NCBI GenBank assembly: GCA_021733645.1
Contig: JAHREJ010000038.1
Span: 1 to 44,519 of the forward strand
DNA: 44,519 bases
DNA from: Bacillus subtilis subsp. subtilis
GTDB lineage: Bacteria; Pseudomonadota; Gammaproteobacteria; Xanthomonadales; Xanthomonadaceae
Reading direction: 5' to 3'
Each line of letters opens with the position of its first letter. Positions within the stretch are counted from its first letter, which is position 1. Below are positions 11,604 through 22,217 of the stretch, in pieces. The notes beneath the pieces were generated by a model. That model saw only the letters and a list, made by a program, of their open reading frames with translations. It was not told where the DNA came from and did not search any database. A program made the position numbers and the translations under genes.

Positions 11604-12212
11604 TCAGTGCGTTGCCGGCGTGACGGACAGCTCACGTTCGATCGCGGCTACCAGCGCCTTGTCATCCGGGGTGACCTTGCTGGGGAACTGCGCCACCACC
11701 CGGCCATCGCGCCCGATCAGGTATTTGTGGAAATTCCAGCCCGGCGCCACCCCGGTCGCGGCGGTGAGCCGCTGGTACAACGGCGTGGCCTGCGGCCCGG
11801 TGACCTGCACCTTCTGGAACATCGGGAACTTGACCCCGTAGGTCAGCGTGCAGAATTCCTGGATCTGCGCCTCATCGCCCGGCTCCTGCCCCTTGAAGTC
11901 GTTGGACGGGAAACCCAGCACCGAGAACCCGCGCGCGGCGTATTTCTGCTGCAACGCCTCCAGGCCTTCGTACTGCGGGGTGAAGCCGCACTTGCTGGCC
12001 GTGTTGACCACCAGCAGCACCTTGCCGCCGTACTGCTTCTGCAGGTTCACCTCGGCTTTGCCGGCAAGCGGCCGATAAGCCAGGTCCAGCAATCCGGCCG
12101 CGTTGGCACCGCTGGTGGCCAGCAGCCCGCCCAGCAACAGCGTCACGCCCCAGCGGCGGACCGGGAAGGCAGCGGCGCGGCGCGGGGACAGCTCAAGGGG
12201 GGTCAGGGGCAT
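11604..12212 (-). CDS. Glutathione-peroxidase-family protein (cysteine type), exported or membrane-anchored
   Basis: 202 residues. The N-terminal hydrophobic stretch VTLLLGGLLATSGANA after two arginines looks like a signal peptide or anchor. The peroxidatic cysteine is Cys75 (TASKCGFT), in the place of selenocysteine. The family's Gln and Trp are visible in FKGQEP and WNFHKYL. Cys121 (FCTLTYGVKFP) fits the resolving cysteine of thioredoxin-dependent members, so thioredoxin or a periplasmic relative may be the reductant. I chose the ATG at 12212, with GGAG 7 bases upstream; earlier starts add an unrelated tail. A TATAGT at 12258-12253 could be its -10 box. Confidence 0.92.
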   Translation of the reverse strand: MPLTPLELSPRRAAAFPVRRWGVTLLLGGLLATSGANAAGLLDLAYRPLAGKAEVNLQKQYGGKVLLVVNTASKCGFTPQYEGLEALQQKYAARGFSVLGFPSNDFKGQEPGDEAQIQEFCTLTYGVKFPMFQKVQVTGPQATPLYQRLTAATGVAPGWNFHKYLIGRDGRVVAQFPSKVTPDDKALVAAIERELSVTPATH

Positions 12213-12623
12213 CGCAACACTCCGGGAATAAGGATCAAAAGGGCCGTTTCGCACTATATCACCGGCACTTTTGACGCTACGTCGTATGCCCGGCAACGCC
12301 TGGACCGGTGCCGCCGCGTGGGCGCGTTGCGACCCTGTACCGGCCGTTTTCCAACCTGCCGGCCCGGTGCCTTGCCGAATCTGGCGGTCGGCCGCTTCAC
12401 CTGAATAGCCACTCCCGGTGGCCTACCATTGACCAGGCTGAATGGACAATAGCGCACAGCGTCACCAGGAACCCACATCAACGCCATTGAAATCAATCAC
12501 TTGAGCTTGAACCGCAGACGATGCAACCCCCCTGCCATCAGTTGGGGACGACAACCTGTTGCACTCGGGCGTGCCGGTGTTATAGTTGCATACAACACCA
12601 GTCACCTGATGCAGGGGAAGCCC
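12213..12623. other. Divergent intergenic region
   Basis: About 410 bp without a credible gene. It should hold the peroxidase promoter (possible minus-strand -10 TATAGT at 12258-12253, no good -35) and the strong operon promoter at 12559-12599. The stretch 12270-12540 shows nothing I can name. Confidence 0.6.
12559..12599 (+). promoter_or_regulatory. Sigma-70 promoter overlapping a palindromic operator
   Basis: TTGCAC (12559-12564) and TATAGT (12581-12586) are 16 bp apart. The -10 box lies inside a palindrome at 12576-12599 (GGTGTT, then GTTG-CATA-CAAC within it, then AACACC). Such a site would let the GntR protein of this operon block RNA polymerase. The GntR assignment is inference. Confidence 0.75.
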
Positions 12624-12878
12624 ATGAACCGCATGCGCCGCCGCCATTCCGCCAAAGCTGTAACCGCCGCCTCCGCGCTGCTGCTGCTCGGCTGGCTTGG
12701 CGCCCCCGCCGGTGATATCGGCAGCCCTGCTGCCACCGGTTCGTTTGAAGGCCCGCAGGACGCAGGCGTTATCCAGGCAGGGACCGCCGACGGCGCCCCC
12801 ACGCCCCCCCGCCGGCTGCACAGCTCCCTGTCCATGCCTTACTTCTCATTCGCACAGTCGCTGAACCCACGGAGCTGA
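12624..12878 (+). CDS. Small exported or membrane protein, unknown
   Basis: 84 residues. I do not recognise the family. It starts MNRMRRRHS, continues with a hydrophobic segment (ASALLLLGWLGAPAG) that looks like a signal peptide or single membrane helix, and ends in a low-complexity polar tail. The start ATG follows GCAGGGGAAG. It is the first frame after the operator-promoter at 12559-12599 and stops 2 bp before the GntR start, so coupling is likely. It could be a real small partner of the ABC system or a leader frame. The operon position favours a real gene; its composition is ordinary for the region. Confidence 0.5.
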   Translation: MNRMRRRHSAKAVTAASALLLLGWLGAPAGDIGSPAATGSFEGPQDAGVIQAGTADGAPTPPRRLHSSLSMPYFSFAQSLNPRS

Positions 12879-12880
12879 CC

Positions 12881-13243
12881 ATGAGCGATATTCAATGGAG
12901 CGATGGTGCTCCGATTTACCGTCAGCTGAAGGAACGCGTGATCGCCATGATGCTTGACGGCATCATCAAGCCTGGCGACGCCCTGCCCTCGGTCCGGCAG
13001 GTGGCCGCCGAGTACCAGCTCAACCCCATCACCGTTTCGCGCGCTTACCAGGAACTGGCTGACGAAGGCCTGGTCGAGAAGCGCCGCGGGCTGGGTATGT
13101 TCATGACCGAGGAAGCGGCCACGCAGCTGCGCAGCAGCGAGCGCGACCGGTTCCTCAATGAAGAATGGCCGCTGGTGCTGGAGCGCATCCAACGCCTGGG
13201 CCTGAATCTCGACGAATTGCTGCCCCAGGGGAAATCCTCATGA
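12881..13243 (+). CDS. GntR-family regulator, YtrA/YhcF type
   Basis: 120 residues. An N-terminal winged helix (about 10-78) includes IYRQLKERVIAMML, LPSVRQVAAEY and the recognition helix NPITVSRAYQELADEGLVEKRRG. Only a short helical tail of about 40 residues follows, with no ligand domain, which defines the YtrA subfamily. These are usually repressors of the ABC genes beside them, often in response to cell-wall stress. Its gene overlaps the ABC ATPase start (ATGA), and the promoter palindrome at 12576-12599 is the likely operator. Confidence 0.93.
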   Translation: MSDIQWSDGAPIYRQLKERVIAMMLDGIIKPGDALPSVRQVAAEYQLNPITVSRAYQELADEGLVEKRRGLGMFMTEEAATQLRSSERDRFLNEEWPLVLERIQRLGLNLDELLPQGKSS

Positions 13244-14115
13244 ATGCCGTTGCAAGTGATGTCGTCATTTCCGCCCGCGGCCTGCGCAAGGCCTACAAAC
13301 AGACCGTGGCGCTGGACAACACCAGCTTCACCATCGCCCCCGGCCGGATCACCGGCCTGATCGGCCCCAACGGCGCCGGCAAGACCACCCTGCTCAAAGC
13401 CCTGCTGGGCCTGACCACGGTGGAAGGCGAACTGCAGGTGCTGGGGCTGGACCCGGCCGTGCAGCGCAATGCGCTGATGAACGAGGTGTGCTTCATCGCC
13501 GACGTGGCGGTGCTGCCGCGCTGGATGAAGGTGCGCGAGGCGATCGATTTCGTCGCCGGGGTGCACCCGCGCTTCGACCGCGCCCGCTGCGAGCGCTTCC
13601 TGGCCTCCACCAAGCTGCAGCCCAAGCAGCGCGTGCGCGAGCTGTCCAAGGGCATGATCGTGCAGCTGCACCTGGCGCTGGTGATGGCCATCGATGCCAA
13701 GGTGCTGGTCCTGGACGAACCCACCCTGGGCCTGGACATCCTGTACCGCAAGGAGTTCTACCAGCGCCTGCTGGAAGACTATTTCGACGAACAGAAGACG
13801 ATCATCGTCACCACTCACCAGGTGGAAGAGATCGAGCACATCCTCACCGACGTGATGTTCATCCGTGACGGCCGCATCGTGCTCACCACCGACATGGAAG
13901 ACATCGGCGACCGCTACAGTGAAGTGCTGGTGTCGGCCGAATCGCTGGAAGCCGCGCGCGCGCTGCGACCGATCGACGAACGTGCGCTGCCGTTCGGCAA
14001 GACCGTGCTGTTGTTCGACGGGGTGCCACGCGCCCAGCTCACGCCCCTGGGCGAGATCCGCAGCCCGGGGCTGGCGGACCTGTTCGTGGCCATCATGAAG
14101 GGAACCTACGCATGA
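13240..14115 (+). CDS. ABC transporter ATP-binding protein
   Basis: 291 residues. Walker A is GPNGAGKTT (about residue 42) and Walker B is VLVLDEPTLGLD (about 155). The signature loop is LSKGM in place of LSGGQ, common in exporters of this YtrB/CcmA-like group. An H-loop follows in TTHQVEEIEH. The C-terminal 80 residues form an extra domain. It should power the permease encoded next, whose start overlaps its stop (ATGA). The start at 13240 overlaps the GntR stop in the same way, so all three are tightly coupled. The substrate is unknown. Confidence 0.93.
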   Translation: MNAVASDVVISARGLRKAYKQTVALDNTSFTIAPGRITGLIGPNGAGKTTLLKALLGLTTVEGELQVLGLDPAVQRNALMNEVCFIADVAVLPRWMKVREAIDFVAGVHPRFDRARCERFLASTKLQPKQRVRELSKGMIVQLHLALVMAIDAKVLVLDEPTLGLDILYRKEFYQRLLEDYFDEQKTIIVTTHQVEEIEHILTDVMFIRDGRIVLTTDMEDIGDRYSEVLVSAESLEAARALRPIDERALPFGKTVLLFDGVPRAQLTPLGEIRSPGLADLFVAIMKGTYA

Positions 14116-15143
14116 ACACCGTCCACTACCATCCCATCAGCAAGGCCAGCACGTTCAAGTGGATGCTCAAGCGTGAGTACTGGGAGAACCGCGGCGGCTT
14201 CCTGTATGCCCCGCTGATCGCCGGTGCCATTTCGCTGGTGATGAGCCTGATCGGCATCGTGTTCGGGCTGCTGGCGATGAACCGCGCCGCCCGCACTGGC
14301 GGCCTGGTGATCGACAACGAAAACGTCAACATCAACGGCCTGGACCTGGCGCTGCTGACCAGCAAGCTTGACGCCAAGGCCATGCATGACCTGGGCAACG
14401 GGCTGGACCTGACCCTGGTACTCAGTTCGCTGTGGCCGTTCATCGTGCTGGCCTTCGTGGTGTTCTTCTACTGCCTGGGTGCGCTGTACGACGACCGCCG
14501 CGACCGCAGCATCCTGTTCTGGAAGTCGCTGCCGCTGTCGGACACCCAGACCGTGCTGTCCAAGGCGCTGAGCGCGCTGCTGGTGGCACCGGTGATTGCG
14601 GTGATCGCCTCGATCCTGACGATGGTCGGCTTCGCGCTGATCATCAGCGTGGTGGTGCTCGCCCACGGTGGCAACCCGATGACCCTGATCTGGGGGCCGG
14701 CCAGCCCGCTGAGCATCGTTGCCGGTCACCTGTCGTGGATTCCGGTCTACCTGTTGTGGGCGCTGCCGAGCGTTGGCTGGCTGCTGATGTGCTCGGCCTG
14801 GGCCAAGACCAAGCCGTTCCTGTGGGCGGTGATGCTGCCGCTGTTTGCCGGCATCATCGTGAGCACCACGCACCTGATGAGCGCGTTCGACATGACCAGC
14901 GGCTGGTTCTGGAAGAACATCGTCGGCCGCCTGCTGCTGGGCACCCTGCCAGGCAGCGACGTGTTCTACCGCGCCGACCAGCTGCGTTCGGTGATGGGTG
15001 ACCGCGACAACCTGGTGGCCGCGCTGGCCCCGTCCAACCAGCTGGCCGCCCTGAGCCTGCCGGACATCTGGATCGGCGCCGCGGTGGGCGTGGTGTTCAT
15101 TGTCATCGCCATCCGCCTGCGTCGTCGCGCCGGCGAAATCTGA
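14112..15143 (+). CDS. ABC-2 type permease
   Basis: 343 residues with about six hydrophobic helices and a large extracytoplasmic loop after the first (residues about 55-100), as in ABC-2 permeases. DDRRDRSILFWKSLPLSD in the cytoplasmic loop is the typical coupling segment of this family. It partners the preceding ATPase. The system is probably an exporter or envelope-stress machine, judging by its GntR-YtrA regulator; no substrate can be assigned. Confidence 0.9.
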   Translation: MNTVHYHPISKASTFKWMLKREYWENRGGFLYAPLIAGAISLVMSLIGIVFGLLAMNRAARTGGLVIDNENVNINGLDLALLTSKLDAKAMHDLGNGLDLTLVLSSLWPFIVLAFVVFFYCLGALYDDRRDRSILFWKSLPLSDTQTVLSKALSALLVAPVIAVIASILTMVGFALIISVVVLAHGGNPMTLIWGPASPLSIVAGHLSWIPVYLLWALPSVGWLLMCSAWAKTKPFLWAVMLPLFAGIIVSTTHLMSAFDMTSGWFWKNIVGRLLLGTLPGSDVFYRADQLRSVMGDRDNLVAALAPSNQLAALSLPDIWIGAAVGVVFIVIAIRLRRRAGEI

Positions 15144-15183
15144 CCTCCTTTCTGCCTTGTCCGATTCCTTCCAGGAGCTGCAC

Positions 15184-16071
15184 ATGATCCGCACCCTCGC
15201 TGTTGCGTCCCTGCTGTTGCTGCCGCTGTCGGCCCTGGCCGACGAGCCGCAGTGCAAGTTCAATGAACCGCGCGAACTCAAGCTCGACCTGGCTGGCGCC
15301 AAGGCGGTGGTGTTCGAGGTGAACCAGCACGACCTGGTGCTCACCGCCGGCCCCGGTGCGGCCCACCTCAGCGGCCGCGCCTGCGCCTCCACCGCCGATT
15401 GGCTGCGCCAGCTCACCGTGACCCAGCAGAAGGTCGGCGACAAGCTGGTGGTGCGCCTGCAGCGTGAAAAGCAGAACCTCAGCATCACCCTCAGCGGCAG
15501 CAGCTACGCCTACCTGGACCTGCGCGGCAGCGTGCCGGACAACCTTCTGGTGCAGCTGAAGGTCGGCTCCGGCGATGTCAGTGTCACCGGCGTGCATTCG
15601 CTCAGCGCCGACGTCGGTTCGGGCGACATCATGCTCAAGGACATCAAGGGCCCGGTCACCGCGGCGGTCGGCTCCGGGGATGTGATCCTCGACGGTGCCG
15701 GCGCGCTGAACCTGCTCTCGGTCGGTTCGGGCGATTTCACGGCACGCAATCTGCGCGGCAACGTCAAGGTCGGTACGGTCGGTTCGGGTGACCTGGGGCT
15801 GGACGCGGTACAGGGCAACGTGGAGCTGGGCACGATCGGCTCCGGCGATGCCGACCTGCGCCAGGTCAAGGGCAACGTGGCCATCGGCAACGTGGGCTCG
15901 GGCGATGTCAATCTGCACGGCGTCGGCGGCAATGTCAGCGTGGAACGGCATGGCTCGGGCGATGTCACCGCGCGCGACGTCGGCGGCGACCTGACCGTGT
16001 CGCACAGTGGCAGCGGCGATGTCCGCCACAGCAGCATCGGCGGCCGCGTGCAGCTGCCGCGCGGCAAGTAA
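15184..16071 (+). CDS. Secreted GSGD-repeat beta-helix protein (DUF4097/DUF2807-like)
   Basis: 295 residues. A cleavable signal peptide (ends LSALADE) sends it out of the cytoplasm. Residues about 30-120 form a less repetitive N-terminal part. From about 125 to the end there are nine GSGD motifs, one every 17-18 residues, each followed by alternating hydrophobic residues (such as VGSGDVNLHGVGGNV). This pattern predicts a right-handed beta-solenoid, as in the DUF4097/DUF2807 head domains of putative adhesins. The ATG at 15184 has AGGAGC upstream and lies 40 bp after the permease, so it belongs to the ABC operon and may be its cargo or envelope partner. That link is inference. Confidence 0.85.
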   Translation: MIRTLAVASLLLLPLSALADEPQCKFNEPRELKLDLAGAKAVVFEVNQHDLVLTAGPGAAHLSGRACASTADWLRQLTVTQQKVGDKLVVRLQREKQNLSITLSGSSYAYLDLRGSVPDNLLVQLKVGSGDVSVTGVHSLSADVGSGDIMLKDIKGPVTAAVGSGDVILDGAGALNLLSVGSGDFTARNLRGNVKVGTVGSGDLGLDAVQGNVELGTIGSGDADLRQVKGNVAIGNVGSGDVNLHGVGGNVSVERHGSGDVTARDVGGDLTVSHSGSGDVRHSSIGGRVQLPRGK

Positions 16072-16096
16072 CCTCCCTCTTTTCAGGAACGAGCGC

Positions 16097-16693
16097 ATGA
16101 CCACCCGACTGCTGCTGCCCACCCTGCTGCTGTGCCTGCCGCTGGCAGCCTGCGGCAACCATGATGCCGGCAAGACCGACCCGGCCACCGGCAAGAGCGC
16201 CTCGCCAGCCGCCGAAACCAGCACGGTGGGCAAGACCGTGCAGGACGCCACCGACAAGGCCCGCAAGGAGCTGGCCCAGAGCAACATCAGTGTGTCCAAC
16301 GGCCAGTCCGACAAGGCCGAGATCACCCCGCAGGGCGAGCTGTTGATCAACGGCAAGGCGGTGACCACCGACGCCAGCCAGCGCGCCCTGCTGCTGGATT
16401 ACCGCAAGCAGGTCGAAGCAGTGGCTGGCGCCGGCATGGACATCGGCGTGGCCGGGGCCAACCTGGGTGTGAAGGCCGCGGGCGAAGCGCTCAAGGGCAT
16501 CTTCTCCGGCGATACCCAGGGCATCGAGGAACGCGTGAATGCCGAAGCCAGCAAGATCGAGGCCCAGGCCAAGCAGCTGTGCACGCTGCTGCCGGGCATG
16601 ATGGCCAAGCAGCAGGCGCTGGCGGCGGCGCTGCCGGCGTTCAAGCCCTATGCCAGCATGGACCAGAGCGACATCGACGACTGCGGCAAGTAA
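16097..16693 (+). CDS. DUF2884 (YggN-like) lipoprotein
   Basis: 198 residues. The lipobox LAAC (Cys19) follows a short signal peptide, so it is a probable lipoprotein. A linker rich in Ala, Thr and Lys is followed by a domain with ISVSNG, DASQRALLLDYRKQV and a C-terminal KPYASMDQSDIDDCGK, the DUF2884 pattern. Its function is unknown. It lies 25 bp after the GSGD protein gene and ends at the operon terminator at 16737-16772. The next gene encodes a shorter, related lipoprotein. Confidence 0.83.
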   Translation: MTTRLLLPTLLLCLPLAACGNHDAGKTDPATGKSASPAAETSTVGKTVQDATDKARKELAQSNISVSNGQSDKAEITPQGELLINGKAVTTDASQRALLLDYRKQVEAVAGAGMDIGVAGANLGVKAAGEALKGIFSGDTQGIEERVNAEASKIEAQAKQLCTLLPGMMAKQQALAAALPAFKPYASMDQSDIDDCGK

Positions 16694-16736
16694 GCGCCCT
16701 GCCTGCGACGTTCGGTCGCAGCCGGGCCCACCTGCA

Positions 16737-16772
16737 CGGGGGGAGGACTAGAATGGTCCTCTCCCCGTTTTT
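16737..16772 (+). terminator. Rho-independent terminator of the GntR-ABC operon
   Basis: A long stem (GGGGAGGAC-type arm at about 16737-16748 with GTCCTCTCCCCG at 16755-16767) with a 7-nt loop ends in TTTTT. A smaller hairpin (CTGCGAC/GTCGCAG) precedes it at about 16703-16721. Confidence 0.88.
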
Positions 16773-16789
16773 CTGTGCGCTGCCTGCCC

Positions 16790-17215
16790 ATGAAGAAGTT
16801 GTGCCTGCTGCTGTTCGCCCTGTTCTGCCTGGTTGCCACCGGGTGCGACCAGGAATACCGCAACCACCGCGCCGAGCGCAGCAAGCCGAAGATCACGGTC
16901 AGCGACGGCATGCTGACCGTGCGCCGCGCACCGGCACCGAACATCATCGTGCTGCCCAATGGCCACATGAAGATCGACGAAATTGAAATTCCGCTTGATG
17001 CCAGCCAGCAGGCGCTGTTGCAGGGCATGTTCGGCCAGCTGCAGGTGCTGCGCCAGAACACCCTCACCGACGCCCCGCCGGACCCGGCCAAGCGCTCGGT
17101 GAAGATCCAGGTCCCCGCCGGCATGCAGCCGATCCCGCCGGACCTGGTCAAGCGCATCCCGGAGTTCAAGGATTACACCGAAACCTTCAGTAACCTGCAG
17201 GCCGACCGGCACTGA
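16790..17215 (+). CDS. Lipoprotein related to the preceding DUF2884 protein
   Basis: 141 residues. Signal peptide and lipobox VATGC mark a lipoprotein. The segment ITVSDGMLTVRRAPAP...GHMKIDEIEIPLDASQQALL lines up with ISVSNG...ELLINGKAVTTDASQRALL of the upstream lipoprotein, so the two look like diverged paralogues. It lacks the long C-terminal part. I chose the ATG at 16790 because it starts the signal peptide directly; a start five codons earlier lies inside the terminator region. With the terminator between them it probably has some separate expression. Its function is unknown. Confidence 0.8.
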   Translation: MKKLCLLLFALFCLVATGCDQEYRNHRAERSKPKITVSDGMLTVRRAPAPNIIVLPNGHMKIDEIEIPLDASQQALLQGMFGQLQVLRQNTLTDAPPDPAKRSVKIQVPAGMQPIPPDLVKRIPEFKDYTETFSNLQADRH

Positions 17216-17280
17216 CGAGTGGGTGGTACAACATATTCTTCTCCCGCACGAAGCGTGCTCTGAACCCTGCCAGGCGCGGC

Positions 17281-17410
17281 GATGGGTGGGGCGGGCGCTG
17301 GGCCCCCATGCCCTTGGAGGCGAAGTAAAGGAGGAGGGGGCGGCCGCAGGCCGACGCCGGAGGACATTCGCCGGAAAGGGCATGGGGGCCCAGCGCCCGC
17401 CCCATCCACC
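17281..17410 (+). repeat. Structured element copy C
   Basis: Arms 17287-17315 and 17376-17404 are a perfect 29-bp inverted repeat, followed inward by GGCGAA/TTCGCC. The 42-nt core (17325-17366) carries AAAGGAGGAGG, the inner hairpin CGGCC-GCA-GGCCG, and AGGACA. It differs from core B at two positions. The arms have no similarity to those of A, B or D. Confidence 0.82.
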
Positions 17411-17452
17411 GGCTGGAAACATGCTCGACTCCTCGCCTGTACCGCAAGCCGA

Positions 17453-17551
17453 GCCCCGTAGCGGCCGGTAGGCTTCTGGGCAACATCAAGGAGGAGGCCG
17501 CCCCGCGGCCGGGGGACATTTGCGCCAGGGGCCTACCGGCCGCTACGGGGC
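17453..17551 (+). repeat. Structured element copy D
   Basis: Arms 17453-17473 and 17531-17551 pair perfectly over 21 bp (GCCCCGTAGCGG side). The loop has AAGGAGGAGG, an inner hairpin GGCCGC-CCC-GCGGCC that differs from the other copies yet is perfectly paired, then GGGGGACA and TTTGCGCC. The arms nearly equal those of copy A. Confidence 0.8.
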
Positions 17552-17616
17552 CCTCACGCGCGCGACCGGCCCGATCGGAGACGCCACCAGATCCACACGT
17601 CCCCGGCACTGCCCGT

Positions 17617-17687
17617 CCATACGGGTAGCGTCGCGCTCACGCTGTGACGGCCCTTGCAACTAGACGCTCCCTCAGAGGGGAGAAGAA
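17617..17687 (+). repeat. GTAG/REP-like hairpin with conserved tail, copy 2
   Basis: GTAG head at 17625-17628, stem 17629-17634 with 17644-17649, then GGCCCTTGCAAC and GACGCTCCC with a CTCC/GGGAG hairpin. It matches 6-77 with base-pair-preserving changes in the stem. Confidence 0.6.
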
Positions 17688-17691
17688 TCAG

Positions 17692-17717
17692 AAAAACGGG
17701 CCTTTCGGCCCGTTTTT
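17692..17717. terminator. Bidirectional terminator (fumC side)
   Basis: AAAAACGGGCC and GGCCCGTTTTT form a perfect 11-bp stem with a TTTC loop, 20 bp beyond the fumC stop on the minus strand. It can also stop plus-strand transcripts from the lipoprotein gene. Confidence 0.92.
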
Positions 17718-17737
17718 GTTTGGTCCTGACGTCCTGG

Positions 17738-19150
<1,413 letters not shown>

Positions 19151-19322
19151 TGCATTACTCCGCGATTCTTTCGGTTTGGAAAGGGAACCTGCGGCTGGCA
19201 ACGGGCCTGATTCCCTGGCTGGCGGCTCTGCGCACGATACTCCCAAGCCGCACGGAAACCCAAGACCGGGTGCGATCGGCTAGACTCGGAATTCATGTCC
19301 ATTCAGAAAGCCTTCCGCCCCC

Positions 19323-19436
19323 ATGGGTGACGACCCCGACTGTAGTTCCTGGCGTGCTGCGGCACGCGCATCGATGCCGGCGCCCCGCGCGCCTTCCGCC
19401 CTGACGACTGCAACCACGCGGCGGGGGCACCGATGA
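19323..19436 (+). CDS. Possible small upstream frame (37 aa) before the CNNM gene
   Basis: A short frame beginning MGDDPDCSSW and rich in Ala, Arg, Pro and Thr. Its TGA overlaps the ATG of the CNNM-family gene (ATGA). No homology is recognised and the ribosome site is poor. It could be a leader peptide or chance. Confidence 0.2.
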   Translation: MGDDPDCSSWRAAARASMPAPRAPSALTTATTRRGHR

Positions 19437-20755
19437 TCGGTAATCTGCTGCTACTGCTGCTGGCCTTCGGCCTGGTGCTGCTCAATGGCTTCTTCGTGGC
19501 CGCCGAGTTCGCGCTGGTCAAACTGCGCCACACCCAGGCCGTGGGCCTGGCCGAACGGCACGGCTGGCGTGGCCGCCTGCTGCTCAACGTGCATTCGCAC
19601 CTGGATGCCTACCTGTCGGCCTGCCAGCTGGGCATCACGTTGTCGTCGCTGGGCCTGGGCTGGGTCGGCGAGCCGGCGTTCGCGCACCTGCTGCAACCGC
19701 TGTTCGATGCGTTCGGGATGAGCGCCGACGCCTCGCGCCTGACCGCCTTCATCATCGCCTTCAGCGTGATTTCGTTCCTGCACATCGTGCTGGGCGAGCT
19801 GGCGCCCAAGTCGATGGCCATCCGCCGCCCGGACCGCATGTCGCTGTGGACCGCCGCACCGCTCTACCTGTTCTATTGGGCGATGTACCCGGCGATCTGG
19901 CTGCTCAACAACAGCGCCAACGCACTGCTGCGCCTGGCCGGCTGGGGCGACGTGGAGCACACCTCGCACCGCTACTCGCGCGAGGAACTCAAGCTGATCG
20001 TCGGCCGCCAGCAACCCACCGACAGCGCCCCCGACCACGGCCTGACCCTGATGAGCCACGCCCTGGAACTGCCCGAACTGGTGGCCGGTGACCTCATGCG
20101 CCCGCGCGACCACCTGCGCGCCTTCCGCGATGGCATGACCCTGGCCGAAGTGATGGCCGAGTTCGCCGAAAGCCGCTACAGCCGCTACCCGTGGTTCGAC
20201 CGCGACGGCGAGGACGTGCTCGGCATCCTGCACATGAAGGACCTGCTGGTGGAAATCGCCCGTGGCCATCCCACCGACGACCTGCGCGCGCTGCTGCGCC
20301 CGGCCAATCTGATCGCGCTGGAAACCCCGGTGCCGAGCGTGCTGGAGCGCTTCCGCACCGGCACCACGCACCTGGCGCTGTGCGTGGAGGAACATGGCCG
20401 CATCCTGGGGTATTTCACCCTGGAAGACCTGCTGGAAGTGGTGGTGGGCGATATCGAGGACGAGCACCCGCATATCGTCAAGGATGCCCCCACCCGGGGC
20501 GCCGACGGCAGCCTGCTGGTAGCCGGTTCGACCTCGATCTTCCGCCTGGAGCGCCTGCTGGGCCACGACCTGGAAGCGCCGGACCACCTCAATTCGGTCG
20601 GCGGGCTGATCGTGCACCAGTTGCAGCGCCTGCCTGAAGAAGGCGAGCAGCTGGTGATCGACGGGCACGCATTCACCATCAAACGCATGGCCGGCCACCG
20701 CATCCAGGCCGTCACCGTACGCATGGCACAGGCCGAGCCACCCGGGGCAGCGTAG
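19433..20755 (+). CDS. CNNM/CorC-family membrane protein (DUF21-CBS-CorC_HlyC)
   Basis: 440 residues. An N-terminal DUF21 domain (about 1-195) has three to four membrane helices, including FFVAAEFALVKLR and HIVLGELAPKSMAI. Two CBS motifs follow (about 205-330) and then the CorC_HlyC domain (about 345-430). The family includes bacterial CNNM orthologues that export Mg2+ and proteins once labelled hemolysins; magnesium or cobalt transport is the best guess. The ATG at 19433 starts the first helix. It lies 36 bp before purB, in the same direction. Confidence 0.9.
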   Translation: MIGNLLLLLLAFGLVLLNGFFVAAEFALVKLRHTQAVGLAERHGWRGRLLLNVHSHLDAYLSACQLGITLSSLGLGWVGEPAFAHLLQPLFDAFGMSADASRLTAFIIAFSVISFLHIVLGELAPKSMAIRRPDRMSLWTAAPLYLFYWAMYPAIWLLNNSANALLRLAGWGDVEHTSHRYSREELKLIVGRQQPTDSAPDHGLTLMSHALELPELVAGDLMRPRDHLRAFRDGMTLAEVMAEFAESRYSRYPWFDRDGEDVLGILHMKDLLVEIARGHPTDDLRALLRPANLIALETPVPSVLERFRTGTTHLALCVEEHGRILGYFTLEDLLEVVVGDIEDEHPHIVKDAPTRGADGSLLVAGSTSIFRLERLLGHDLEAPDHLNSVGGLIVHQLQRLPEEGEQLVIDGHAFTIKRMAGHRIQAVTVRMAQAEPPGAA

Positions 20756-22159
<1,404 letters not shown>

Positions 22160-22185
22160 CGCGCGCGCTTATCGCGTGACCCCGG

Positions 22186-22217
22186 AAGGGACGCTGGCAC
22201 CGCCGGCGTCCCTTTTT
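22186..22217 (+). terminator. purB terminator
   Basis: The stem AAGGGACGC/GCGTCCCTT has an 11-nt loop and ends in TTTTTC, 27 bp after the stop. Confidence 0.9.

Larger units (their letters stand above)
17216..17737. other. Non-coding, hairpin-rich region between convergent genes
   Basis: No credible gene. It holds structured elements C (17281-17410) and D (17453-17551), a GTAG-type hairpin with tail (17617-17687) and the terminator at 17692-17717. The part 17454-17690 is collinear with the reverse complement of about 105-345. Confidence 0.8.

Noticed and set aside
15560..16040. Regular DNA repeats that could suggest a CRISPR or tandem array
   Set aside because: They encode the GSGD protein repeats in frame, vary in sequence, and have no spacers.
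17281..17551. Elements C and D as plain transcription terminators
   Set aside because: They lack T-tracts, have 42-nt or similar conserved loops, and a normal terminator exists at 17692-17717.
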